A DNA stretch of 59,383 nucleotides from Leucogyrophana mollusca (GCA_021014945.1 MU266448.1:1-59383); one strand, 5' to 3'. Positions 42,278 to 52,975 are shown, counted from the stretch's first letter. Numbers and translations: made by a program. Notes: generated from the letters alone by a model not told the origin.

Positions 42278-45200
42278 ATGGATAAGCTATCCAATCTCTC
42301 CGCGACCGGGAGTTGGCTGGCAGCTGGCGTAGGCTCTACAATACAGGCTGCTAGTGGGCGACTATGGCGTACTGTCCCGGAAAATACGACGGAACTCCCT
42401 CAGGGTGAGTAAAGTATGTCCTTTCGGTGTGACAGAAATCGAACTCAGGACTTGGTTTGCAGAGTACATAGACTTAGAAGCTCGTGTCGACATGCTATGT
42501 CAAGCTCACTCTTCAATGCTCAAATATGGATTTCGGAGGTGAGCCTGTAATGGAAACATAATAGACGTTTGCGCTCTGACGGAAGACTCAGCAGAACCAA
42601 AGCCTTTGAGAACGAACCATATGACTATTCCGCACAGGTCCGGGAGTCTGTGACTGGCGTTTCCGCGAGTATCAGCCAGGGAGTGATGAACATTACTGCC
42701 GCCGCTAACATCTTCCGTACAAACTCGCCTGCTACTTCATCCGCTGCTCCTCACCCCGTACAACCAAAGTCGTTACCACATGCTCTCAGCAGGGCAGCGA
42801 CAGCTGCAGCCACCGCTATGCAAGGTGCCGAGGGAGGAACAGAGGAACACCTGTGGAAAGCGCTGTCAGTATACGCTCAAGTATGGGGGAACATCGCTAC
42901 TGCCCGTCTTCAGCAAGATGCTTTTGTCCAGAAACAATCCACAGAGCCTTGGCAGAGTGCATTGTCGACTTCTATATCCCTGGCTATGAAAACCCGTGAA
43001 GCGGTGCACAACAGTCGAGTAAACCTGGATGTTGCCAAGAGCGCGTGAGATTTCCGTCAATTCCTCCCAGTCTCACTTAAATCCTCATTGTCTGGTTCCA
43101 GACTAAAGGTCGCTGATGCTGCAAAGCAGGAGCAAGCTCAGCTTGAAGTGACAAATGCCGAGGTTGAGTTTGCGCAGAGGATCAAAGAGGCCATTGCTGT
43201 TATGAATATCGTATTGGACAATGTATGTGTATTCGCTTCCAATGATCGGATTGAAGCTGATCACAGAAGCATAGCCTGAACCAATCAAAAGTCTGAATGA
43301 ACTTGCAAAAGTTCAAGTGCGTTCCCATACTTTATATGCCCTACAACCAGCCATTGACCCCCCGAATTACCTCCAGCGCCTCTACTTTGCCTCTGCTGCC
43401 GAATCACTTGCGTCTGTACAGATCAAATTAGAGGAAATATCCATATCTGCAGAGAAAGACTACAGGACGCTCCTCCTGTCTGATCCACGTTCCCAGGCAA
43501 CGATCAGTCCTCACAACCAGAGGCTACTTGTTTCGCGAAAATATCCTACCGAAGGCGACTTAGACCAGGTTATACAGCGTTCAGTCCAAGCTCAGAAAGA
43601 CTGGCGTCGTTTCCCCCTGCAAGACCGGATTGCGATCAGCGAGAAGTTACTGGTATGCCCGGTCTTCGTTCAAATGAAAGCCTCGCTGATACGTGACATT
43701 TTCAGGAGGAGTTGCACACATTGACTGACGAAATAACCATGGAACTCACACTGCAGAACGGTCGGTGAGTTGGCAGCTTGCGTCCACGTTTGTGTTGCTT
43801 ACCTGAAATGCTACGCAAAGTCCAATTAGCCAGGCCCCTGGCGAAATACGCAACTTCTTCTCAAGAGGGGAATACTTGCTATCAATTGCAGGGTCGGATT
43901 TAGCAGATAAGTCAGTGGAAGACAGCGAACAGCCAGGGTTCAGGCGGCTGACCAAGCGCGACCCTATTGGCGTGGTGTTTGTGGCATCGCCTTGGACGTG
44001 AGTCTCGTGACGGAAGGGCTGCGAACATTGTCACTGACCAGGGAAGTTGCCAGTTTCCCCTACCTGACATCCATCGACGCCATTATCCCTGCCATCGTAG
44101 CTGGAAACGCCGTTCTTCTCAAACCTTCCTCGCAGACGCCTCTCACCGCTGAACGCTTCGCCCAGGCACTGGCCCGGGCTGGTGCACCAAAGGACATCCT
44201 CCAGGTCGTCAACCTGACCCCTTCTCTGACAACACACGTCGCGCGGCATCCGCGTGTGGACTTTGTATCCTTCACGGGGAGCTCCGTGGAGGGCCAGGCC
44301 GAAGAAAGAGCGGCGTTGGACTTTGATGGCTTTAAGGGCATTGTGCACGAGGTAATACGGCCTCCTGCTCTCCAAGTTTGTAATTTTATCTCACTGGGCC
44401 GTTGTAAGCTTGATGGCAAAAACCCTGCATATGTTCGTGCGGATGCGGACATTCGCTACGCAGTTGCAGAACTCGTGGAGGGTAGGTGCCCTTGACGCTT
44501 GGTGTTAAATAGGATGTAACTGAAAGCTCATCGCAGCCTCGATGTCTAACTCTGGTCAACACAGCTCTTCCGTCGAGGTCAGCTCCACACTTCCTGGTCC
44601 CTTCCGCGCGGCCTCCTGACTTATCCATTCACATAGCGTATCTATGTTCATGAATCTGTATATGATACATTTGTTGCCCACTTTGTGGATCTTGTCAAGG
44701 TATGAATGCTAAAAACTTGACGCACTTCACTGTTAATGCCAATGCACCAACAGGCATACAAACTAGGCGATCCCACTGTCCCAGAAACGACTTTAGGGCC
44801 CGTGGTCAGCATCGCCAGTGCGCAGAAGATCCGAGACCAAGTCGCAGAAGCTGGTCAGTCCTAGCCACGTCAAGGGCACAGGCACTCACGCTGCTGCCAT
44901 TATAGTTCAAGCGGGTGCAAAAGCTCTTATCCCAGACGACCTCTTCCCGATTGCCAACGAGTAGGTTTGCGTGTTACTTTCCCCTTGTGCGCCTCATTCA
45001 GTTGATCTTAGGCACAACGCGTATGTCGTACCTCAGGTCTTGGTTGATGTGGATCACTGTGAGCCGTTTCTGGGCAAATCATTCTTGGAAATTGTTTTCT
45101 AACCACGATTCGTCCCTCAGCCATGGCTGTCATGAAGGTAGGAGAGCTAGACTACTTAGCTGGTGGAGCAGCGTCTAACCCTCGCGCAGGCAGTAACCTT

Positions 45201-45657
45201 TGGGCCCGTAGTCGGAATTCAAAAAGTATGCTCATCATTTTCGCCGTCGACGTTTGACTCAGATCACTGCTACTGATCCAGGTTGCATCTGACGACGAAG
45301 CCATCCGCTTGATGAACGACACTTGCTTCTCGTTCACAGCTTCCGTATGGACCAACACCGAAACCAATCCAGACTCCGAGAGCGCTTTCCGGCGCATCAC
45401 GAATGAAGCGAATACTGGAGCCGTCTTCCTCAACAGGTGAGTACGTATGTCACGTTGGGAAGCCTCTGCTCAAGTATCGTCGATAATCAGGTGTGACCGT
45501 CTCGATCCTTGGACGAATATAAGCGGCATGGGGCAGGGCACAGCGCAGGGTGAGTGCATCTTTCTCGTTGTTGTTGGAACATCTCCGCTCACGAATACCA
45601 TCGGTAATAGGATACGATCAATTTACAAGGACCACAAGTGTAAACATTAAAATATGA
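42278..45657 (+). CDS. BAR domain fused to a catalytically dead aldehyde dehydrogenase (pseudoenzyme)
   Basis: One open gene equivalent to the BAR gene at 36534 plus the ALDH gene at 38024. The BAR part (ATG 42278, MDKLSNLSATGSWLAAG; QVRESVTGVSASISQGVMN; AVMNIVLDNPEPIKSLNELA) runs to EISISAEKDYR and passes in frame through TLLLSDPRSQ into the ALDH part (ATISPHNQRLLVSRKYPTEG). The splice donor after DYR reads GA instead of GT, and the former ALDH start ATG aligns with CTG. The ALDH part keeps the overall fold but has lost key residues: Asn to Thr in PWTFPY, Cys to Ser in GQHSSSVE (AGC 44563-44565) and Glu to Val in AVTFGPVVG (45193-45195). The general-base Glu is retained in HELDGK. PYGL is replaced by CFSF. 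All introns keep splice consensus and no frameshift is seen. Roughly 800 residues, ending TSVNIKI. Confidence 0.85.
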
Positions 45658-46155
45658 TAATATATTCGGGAGACCCTTTTATACCACGTGCTTGTTCTTC
45701 TCCCTCTCCCCGGCTTGGTGCGAACGGGGGGGGGGGGGGGGGGGGGGGGGGGTCCATCATGAGCACTCCTGTGACTCCTACTCTTTACCCAGGCGTTGTC
45801 GTCGTTTCCGCCGACAAAAGGTTCAATCTGTGAGGTTAGATTTCCAGCATCGAGCCAAGATAACCTCAGGGCATCGACTTCCCATACACCCTTCGGAGAA
45901 TAGACTCCGCTATTGCTTGAATTTATGGGGCGATGGCCCTCAAGCTTATCGTGGGGAGATGCTTTTCTCACTACTTTCAGGTTCTTTTCGAGGGTTTACG
46001 CGTCTGGTAAGTCTTCGAGTCATGCGTATGGTCCCCAGCTGACGCGTCCCGTGTCAATCGAATCAACCATACACTATAAAGCAGCTTCGGGCTCGTGCAA
46101 GTGCTTTAGCTGATTCGAGCCATCCTCTCGAGTTCTTGATACCCAGCGGAAAACC
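45658..46155. other. Intergenic region between fusion gene and proteasome beta5
   Basis: About 500 bp. It contains a 27-nt G homopolymer at 45726-45752. No gene was recognised. Confidence 0.5.
45726..45752. repeat. Poly-G tract, 27 nt
   Basis: Uninterrupted run of G. It lies between convergently unrelated transcription units (3' of the fusion gene and 5' of proteasome beta5). It could form G-quadruplex structures and is prone to length change; the exact length in the assembly may be unreliable. Confidence 0.9.
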
Positions 46156-47423
46156 ATGAACGCCATTATCCAGCGATTTTCGACTTCAGCTGCAAGCCAT
46201 GAGCGTCCGGTAGGAAGGCTGGCACTTGCAGAAGACGACGATGACACGATCTCTGGGGCCATGTGGGGATCTGAAGCTGGCTTTGGGAGTCTCGCCAAAG
46301 GCGTGCCCTCCTTCGTCATTCCTTCTGTTGCGGATGTGAGTCGAGTCCCCCCTAGATTATTGAGTGCGTCAGACCTGTGTTTGACCTACGCGGACATGAC
46401 AGCCCGCTGCGTTCTTGAAGCTGCATACCGATGATACGGATCAAGCATCCAGGATCAAGATCCACCACGGAACGACAACGTTGGCGTTTAGGTACCAGGG
46501 TGGTGTGATCGTCGCCGTCGACTCGCGATCGTCTGCTGGGAGTTACATCGGTTCGTCAATGACACATGCCGCGAGTTGTTTTTTGCTGACACCCTGCACA
46601 GGCTCTGGAACTGTCAAAAAAGTCATCGAGATCAACCAGTATTTATTAGGTACGATGGCTGGTGGTGCAGGTTCGTCTGAATTGTTTATCCTCGGTGCTT
46701 GTTTTATTGATGACCTGCGCTCTAGCTGACTGCCAGTATTGGGAGACATACCTGGGGATGCATTGTCGTTTGCATGAGCTCCGAAACAGGGAACGGATCT
46801 CGGTCGCTGCGGCGAGCAAGTATCTGAGCAACCTCGTATATAGCTTCAAAGGCACTGGCCTGAGTATGGTAAAGCATGTTTAACCTGGGGACTTTCTTGG
46901 CGGCTGAACCTGGTTGTTTCTTCAGGGCACTATGCTTTGTGGATGGGATAAGACAGTCAGTAACCATCTCCGCCATCCACGTTCCGAGTAACGTACCATG
47001 ACATCATAGGGTCCCGCGGTGTACTACGTCGACTCAGACGGCACCCGATTGAAGGGAGATTTATTCTCTGTTGGATCGGGGAGCACATTCGCCTACGGCG
47101 TGCTCGATCAAGGGTATCGATGGGACCTCACCGACGCGGAGGCGCAGGAACTTGGGAGGAGGAGCATCTATGCCGCTGGGCATCGCGATGCATTCACGGG
47201 TAATAGCTGTAACCTGTACCACATGAAGGAGGACGGATGGAAGTTTATTGGTACGTCGAGTCCGATTCCGCGACGTGGTCACGTCAGCTGACTGTTACTC
47301 GTTTTCCAAGGGAACTATGATTTGTCGGAGCTGCACTACCAGGGTGTGGAGGGTAAGGGCTATGGGTATGAAATCCGAGTTGAGGGTCGAAGCTCGGCGA
47401 ATCCGCCTTCTGGGTCTGTTTGA
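46156..47423 (+). CDS. PRE2: 20S proteasome subunit beta5 (chymotrypsin-like)
   Basis: Catalytic beta5 subunit of the 20S core, with chymotrypsin-like activity. The ATG at 46156 ([18 protein letters not shown]) starts a long propeptide ([17 protein letters not shown]). The mature chain begins [20 protein letters not shown], with the catalytic Thr preceded by HG, and SAGSYI follows. Later exons give [75 protein letters not shown] and [17 protein letters not shown]. The frame ends [10 protein letters not shown] at 47423. About eight exons. The beta2 gene lies only 10 kb away. Confidence 0.95.
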
Positions 47424-48316
47424 CGGGTGCGCTTCATCGCATCAGTTCCATACTGAAATGTACTCTGTGATATGCTGTACTGCTCTAGAACTAATGAGCT
47501 GTAGATTGGAGATTGAACTGGACTCGCAGTACATCACCTATCGTCTTGATTGCCACAAAGGCGTTCCCTGGTCATGATCGTCTGCAATCAGACTTCTGGG
47601 CTTCACTCATGACTTATGTTTGCGTCTAATTCAAGACATTCGAGCTCCCTGCCATCCTCAAAGGACGCGCCAGTAGAGCCAGCAAGAGGATGATCAGAAT
47701 GCGACGTGTGATTGGGAAACAGTACAACAATATCTATAGGCACTACCGCAGGACCTATATCACCGGACCCTCTGAATCCAATACACACTTTAGCAAACCT
47801 GAATGAGATTCGGTTGGTGAACTGGAAGGAAAAAGAAATAACTCGTTAGTCAAACACGCTGCGAAGAACAAAGGATTCGAAAGCAGAAAAGATCAGGACC
47901 CTCAAGCGTATTATAGAGGGTCTGGGAAAGTTATCCTCAACGCGCAAAAGCACTCGGTCTGGTGCACAGCAATAAGATCATCACGAAAGCCAGGAAAAAG
48001 CTGGAAGGCAAGGACAGGGAACGGCGATACTCACCTCGATCGAGATCGCGTTGGACGTTGTGGTCGAATGCAAGTCGAATGAAAGTGGGAATTGGTGAGT
48101 GGCGAAATTTTTTATACAGAATGCTGATGTAAGCCGGAGGGGTCAAGAGAGGGGTGTTGGGCAAAGTTTCATGGGAAACACCACGGCGAGCTGATGTTCT
48201 TCCACCAAGTTGGTGTTCCCCCCGGGGGTATATTCTCAGTTTCCCAAAAGAGAGTAAAGTGTGAGGGTAATGTAGTTTATATAAGACAGCATCAATCCCA
48301 ACGCAGCACCAGTCAT
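47424..48316. other. Convergent intergenic region
   Basis: About 890 bp between the stop codons of proteasome beta5 and the p24 gene. A 61-codon minus-strand frame (47603-47788) has no recognisable family. Nothing else was found. Confidence 0.45.
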
Positions 48317-49228
48317 CTACACTTTGTACCGACGACCCGTCTTTGTGAAGAAAGTTTGCAGGATATATACTTGCAGGCTGAAGGCTCGGTGAGCTATGCA
48401 AAGTGCGTCGTAGTAAGTTGAATGACTTACACTGCCATGCCGATGACCCCCACACTCTCAAACACGCCATACCAGAACAAACGACTGAAGCGGGGCGTGA
48501 GTCAAGCAAGGGCAAACCTAGAAGTATTGCTTACTTTTGAGTTGACGTCACTAGCGAGAACCCTCGCCTCTCGCGGGTGTGGAAGCTAGAACAACGGGAT
48601 AAGCGTGGGCGCAGAACCGTCAAAAACCCACAACATACATTCTCTGGGTCCGTCTGATATTCATGAGCATCCCATTCAGCCTGAAGATGCTCTCCTCCAG
48701 CGCGCTCGTGTGATCCGCCATAGAGCCGACTTTCGCAGGCGCCTCCCGCCGCGGCTCGCTCTCCACCATGATATCGAAGTCGACGAGCTTTTCCGTGAGA
48801 GTCGACATGTCGTTTTCGAAGCAGAAGGAGTACTCCCCGACGGTGTTTGCGGTGAGGACGTAGTCGCCCTGTCGTTCCCGCTGTCCGTCGAGGAGGACTT
48901 TATCGTTGGGGTCGATCACATCGAAGTCGATATCGAATGACCCGCCGGACTGGACCTAATTGCAAAACTAGTTGAATTTCTGCATCAGGGGGCTGTATGT
49001 GATACATAACGTACTGCAAAGTAGAACTATGCGCGTCTTTGGTCAGGGCAGGCGTGGGTTGGAGGGACGGGGGGTGCTTACACCAATCTTCTCGCCAGCC
49101 TTGTCCACGTCGGCATAGAAGCAAAGACGCTCGTTTGCGGCAATGGCGGTGGTCAACGCTGTGGCTCTCGCTAGACGGACGAAGGGCAGGAGGAGGAGGA
49201 AAGAGGAGAGGATATGTAGGAGTATCAT
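48317..49228 (-). CDS. p24 (emp24/TMED) cargo receptor
   Basis: Type I membrane protein of COPII/COPI vesicles that selects secretory cargo. The start at 49228 gives a signal peptide (MILLHILSSFLLLLPFVRLARA), then the GOLD domain with Cys at NERLCFYADVDKAGEKIG. A 12-nt microexon (49015-49026, coding FYFA) follows, then VQSGGSFDIDFDVIDPNDKV and GEYSFCFENDMSTLTEKLVD (second Cys). A coiled-coil helix is next (LEESIFRLNGMLMNIRRTQR), then RLFWYGVFESVGVIGMAV (TM). The cytosolic tail LQVYILQTFFTKTGRRYKV has FF and basic residues of the kind that bind COPII and COPI. About six exons. It diverges from the Rua1-like gene. Confidence 0.9.
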
Positions 49229-49499
49229 GGTCGTTCGTTATGTTTTGCAGCACCAGGCTGTTAATTCCAAGACTCCGTTGTGTCGTGGTCTGTTCTCGGC
49301 AGGTTCAGTGCCGAGGTGAGTCGGAGCTTGAAGCTTGGAGGGCGGGGTAAACAGATGTAAACTCATCGGACGCGTCCGACGCGTCTTTATCTCGCACCGC
49401 GATATTGTGAAGTGCGATACAGTAAGTGACACTATACAGCAGCGCGGACTTGGGCAGATTGCGACGAATTGCGATATATCGATAATACTGCAACGCGAT
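49229..49499. promoter_or_regulatory. Divergent promoter between p24 and Rua1-like genes, with two MCB-type sites
   Basis: 270 bp between start codons. Two ACGCGT hexamers (49370-49375 and 49379-49384) lie 9 bp apart, the first inside the palindrome GGACGCGTCC; ACGCGT is the core of the MBF-bound MluI cell-cycle box. Four GCGATA copies (49399, 49414, 49471, 49495) follow towards the Rua1-like start codon. Confidence 0.55.
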
Positions 49500-51499
49500 A
49501 TGGAAGCCCTCATCCTCGCTCCAGCATTCAACGGATGGTTCGATGGACCCTGCCTTTCCGACACATCTGCATTTTCCCAGCTCGAAACCCCTCCTATCCG
49601 ACGAGGAAGCCCGTCACTAACCCTCGGCACTCTATGCAAGACTCCGTCCTTGTCCCTATCTAACACTAACTCCGCGTCCTCCGGCCGGCCGACCCACCCC
49701 TCATCTTCTTCTTTCGCGACGATGTCGATCCCAGAGCGGCGGTCGCTATTATCGACGCCGTCGCGGCGTATCCTGGACTGGCAGCTCGCTTCGTCTCCGA
49801 GCCCCCTTCCGCCGAGCCTCGGGCGCGAGCTTGGTTTCTCTGATCTGTCGCCCCCGGCGAAGGGCCTTACTGGGACGCCGTTCGAGTACCAGTTTCTCCC
49901 ACCTTCTCAGGAATGGACCACGAGCGTGGACGAATCCCCGGTTGCTAGGAACGATTCCGCCCTCGTGCCGTCTCCTTGCGCCGCGGACGGGGGCGACGAC
50001 GACTGCGAACACCCCGCTCACGACAGCACCGTCTTCGTCCCAAGAGTATCCCTCGTCGAGAAGTTCCTGGCCGTACTGCCCTCCATGTCCCCTGGCCCGA
50101 CGTACCCTCCATCCCCGCGGTCGACGGTCTCGACGCTAACCCCGCTGCCATCTCCCCAACCATCTCACTCGGCGGAATATGACCTATCATATGACTCGGA
50201 CAAGATCCATCGATATAACACGCGTTCGCGCCCTGGCGAACCCGAGCTCAAACATGATGCTCCTCTCGACCTCGAGCCGCGCAAACGAGCCGCTCCCACA
50301 CCAGATTCCCCTCGTCCGAAGAAGCGGGCACGCAATGGATTACGACGTCCCGATCGCAATGGCTCACCGCAGAAATCCGATTCACATCTAGACCCAGACT
50401 CACGCTCACCTTTGTCTCCCGATAGCACCACTCCAGCCGCGCTTCTCCAGCGCACCTTCCCCACTGACATCCCCATTCACCCACAGCTCACCCTGCTCTA
50501 CAGGCGCTTCCCCGTCAGCTCGTACTTCCAGCAGCCCAGCGACGACCACACGTGCGTGCTGCTCCACAGCCGAGGATACTGACTCATCTGTCCACCAGCT
50601 CGCGCCCCCAAAACGCCCTGAAGCCCGAATTTGAGCGGCAGCACCCCGGGAGCGCGTACAACCCCCCGCGCGACGCGCTCGACCTCTACACGCCGCGCTT
50701 CGTGAAGGGGCGCGGGCACACGAAGGTCGGGCTGTGTCCTGTGTGCGCCGAGAGCCCCGCGAGGGGCGGGGCGGGGAAGCACATGTGGCTGTCGATGAAG
50801 TTTTCTGCGTTCAAGTGGTCGGTTCGCTCGTTCTCCAGCCATCCGCGCTACCGCTGATTCGCCCCGCCCCCCACAGCGTCCGCGTACCCCTGCTGACTCG
50901 TGTGCTAACCCCTCCCGCAGCTATCATATGCAGTATAGTCACGGTGGGGCGCTCTTGATCGATTGATCCCCTCATGCATTTCGCGTCCGTGTTTCCTGTT
51001 TGTGTGCTGACGGACGTTGATTGCGCAGGCATCTCCGCGCTGACGTCGCGGCCGTTCTCGCCCCCGGTTGCGTTCCGCGTCACGCCGCGGCGGAATCCGG
51101 GCAAGTACGAGCGCGCGAGGATCTTGGAGGGGCGGTGCCACCATTGCAGGAAGTGGGTTGCGGTGGAGGGGGTGAAGGATCTGGAGGTCAAGGTTAGTCT
51201 GCGCTTTGTCTGTGTATGTGTGGTGGTTGTGCGCTGTTGTTGTCGTTGTTGTGCGCGGATGTCCTGGGTGCGTGTGCGATGTCGTATGACGATGCTGACC
51301 GCCCACCATCGCAGGTCAAAGAGATGTTCTGGTACGTCCCCGAGCTGCGTCTGACATCTGACGTGGGACCGACGAACCCGACGTGCGCTGCAGGTGGAAG
51401 CATGCCGCTGCGTGCCACCAGGGGTCGACCCTGCCCGGCGAGGGCGGCTGTCATGTGGAGGACGAGGTGTTTGCGCGGGTTGGTGCGGGGGTGGTGTGA
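49500..51499 (+). CDS. Rua1-like (DUF4451) putative zinc-binding transcription regulator
   Basis: Similar over its C-terminus to the Rua1/DUF4451 family, named for the Ustilago regulator of ustilagic acid genes. From ATG 49500 (MEALILAPAFNGWFDGP) a long disordered Ser/Pro-rich region includes a basic NLS-like segment (PRPKKRARNGLRRPDR). The conserved C-terminus spans four exons: LYTPRFVKGRGHTKVGLCPV with CxxC, WLSMKFSAFNYHMQYSHGIS, TSRPFSPPVAFRVTPRRNPG, then GRCHHCRKWVAVEGVKDLEV and FWWKHAAACHQGS. The Cys and His pairs suggest two zinc sites. The end is RVGAGVV at 51499. The target genes are unknown; the name Rua1 reflects domain similarity only. Confidence 0.82.
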
Positions 51500-52089
51500 T
51501 GCTGGGATCCGTTGCTGCGATATTTTTCTTCTTTTTTTTTTTCAGGTGCTTTTTGCTGTGTTTTTTGTGCTTCTGGCTGTCGTTGTCGATGTGTTTGTTC
51601 CCGTGCACTTGACTTGTGCTTTGTAGCGCTAACGTGGATGCTATTTATTCTGGATTTCTTGTTGCTCGTGCTTGATGGTTCGGTACTTATGTATGGGTCT
51701 TTTTAATTATAATAATTGATTGCCGCGATGGTGCGGGTTGGCTTTTGGGTTGAGGAAGAATTGGAGTGAATTATGATCTTGAGAGTAGACTACGACTCGG
51801 AGGAAGAGACTGCTCAGCGCTCAGTCACTAGTCACACGCGTCGGGAAGATCTATGCATGACTTCAACGCCTAATATAGGACGCGTTCTGTCTTTCTCCGG
51901 AACCGCCATTCCGTGAACAAGGACGCTGCTTGGTTGAGTTCTACAACTCCATCGCGTCTCCGAGTCCACACACCCATCAACCGTCGCCAAACCCTCGCCC
52001 TCACCACACTCGGGTCCCAAACCCAAATCCTTACCACGCCCTCACCTCACCACACCCTCACCACACCCGCACCGCACCCCCGCACAGCG
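51500..52089. other. Intergenic region between Rua1-like gene and SUS1
   Basis: About 590 bp without a supported gene. A poly-T run is at about 51530-51542. A C/A-rich stretch with repeated CACC/CCTCACC units (51960-52080) lies just upstream of SUS1. Confidence 0.45.
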
Positions 52090-52975
52090 ATGCCAATACC
52101 CCAGCCCGAGCTCGACGCCCTCTACGTGCAGGTGCACAAGCGGCTCGTGGAGAGCGGGGAGTGGGACCGGTGCGTGCGGTTTGGGCTTGGGCTTGATTTT
52201 GGCGCTGGCTGATGCTGATTTGGTGTTGGTTGTTCGTTGCTGTGTGTTTGTGGTGTTTGGATTGTGTTGGTGGGGTGGCCGGTTGGGTGTGATGGAATGG
52301 GCTGATGTGTTTGGGTACAACGGGCTCGTCACGCACAGGATCCACCACCTCCTCGCGTCGAAGCTCTCCGAGAGCGGGTGGACGGACGACCTGAGGCACC
52401 GGACGAAAGGTGCGTTGTGTGCTTTGCGGGTGGGTGGCGGGTTGCTGATGGCGTGATGGTGCTTTCGGTTTGGTTGTGTGTCGGTGGGACGGGTGTGCTC
52501 GTGTGCTCTGCTGTTTATTCAACGTCCCCGCTGTTGGGATGGCGTCGTCACGTCTGTCTTCGCGCCGAAACACGCCCTGCTCGCATGTGACCGAATCGCC
52601 CGCCCCGTCACCCTCACCCGTACAGAACGCGCGCGTGTGATGGACCCGCTGACGTTCCAGGCGCTCTTGGAGGAGATCACGCCGCAGGCGAAGGGTGAGT
52701 GGCGGTTTTTTGGTTGTGTGCTTTGGGAGGGGAGACTGTGTGCCTTGGGATGGGAGATTGTGTGCTTTGGGAAGGGAGGCTGCTGCTGGGGAGGAGTACG
52801 CACAATTGCTCCAGCGATCTCGGGCGCGGGATCATTTTGTCCGGATGCGCGTTGTGGACTGGACTTGCTTGGACTGTGTATGCTGACGGGTTTCACAGCG
52901 ACTGTTCCGTTGGCGGTTAAGCGGGAGGTGACGAATGCTATCAAGGGCTATGTGAAGGAGCAGTTTGAGAAGTAG
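52090..52975 (+). CDS. SUS1: SUS1/ENY2, SAGA and TREX-2 subunit
   Basis: Small nuclear protein shared by the SAGA deubiquitinase module and the TREX-2 mRNA-export complex. The four exons join to about 100 residues: MPIPQPELDALYVQVHKRLV then EWDR; RIHHLLASKLSESGWTDDLR; RTKERARVMDPLTFQALLEE with ITPQAKA; and TVPLAVKREVTNAIKGYVKE then QFEK. Size and sequence match ENY2 throughout (the G-W-x-D helix and a C-terminal helix starting TVP). The three introns are long relative to the tiny exons. Yeast SUS1 is also known for its introns and regulated splicing; whether that applies here cannot be seen. Confidence 0.92.

Noticed and set aside
49749..50190. Minus-strand frames opposite the Rua1-like gene
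   Set aside because: Arg-rich shadows of the Ser/Pro-rich coding strand.
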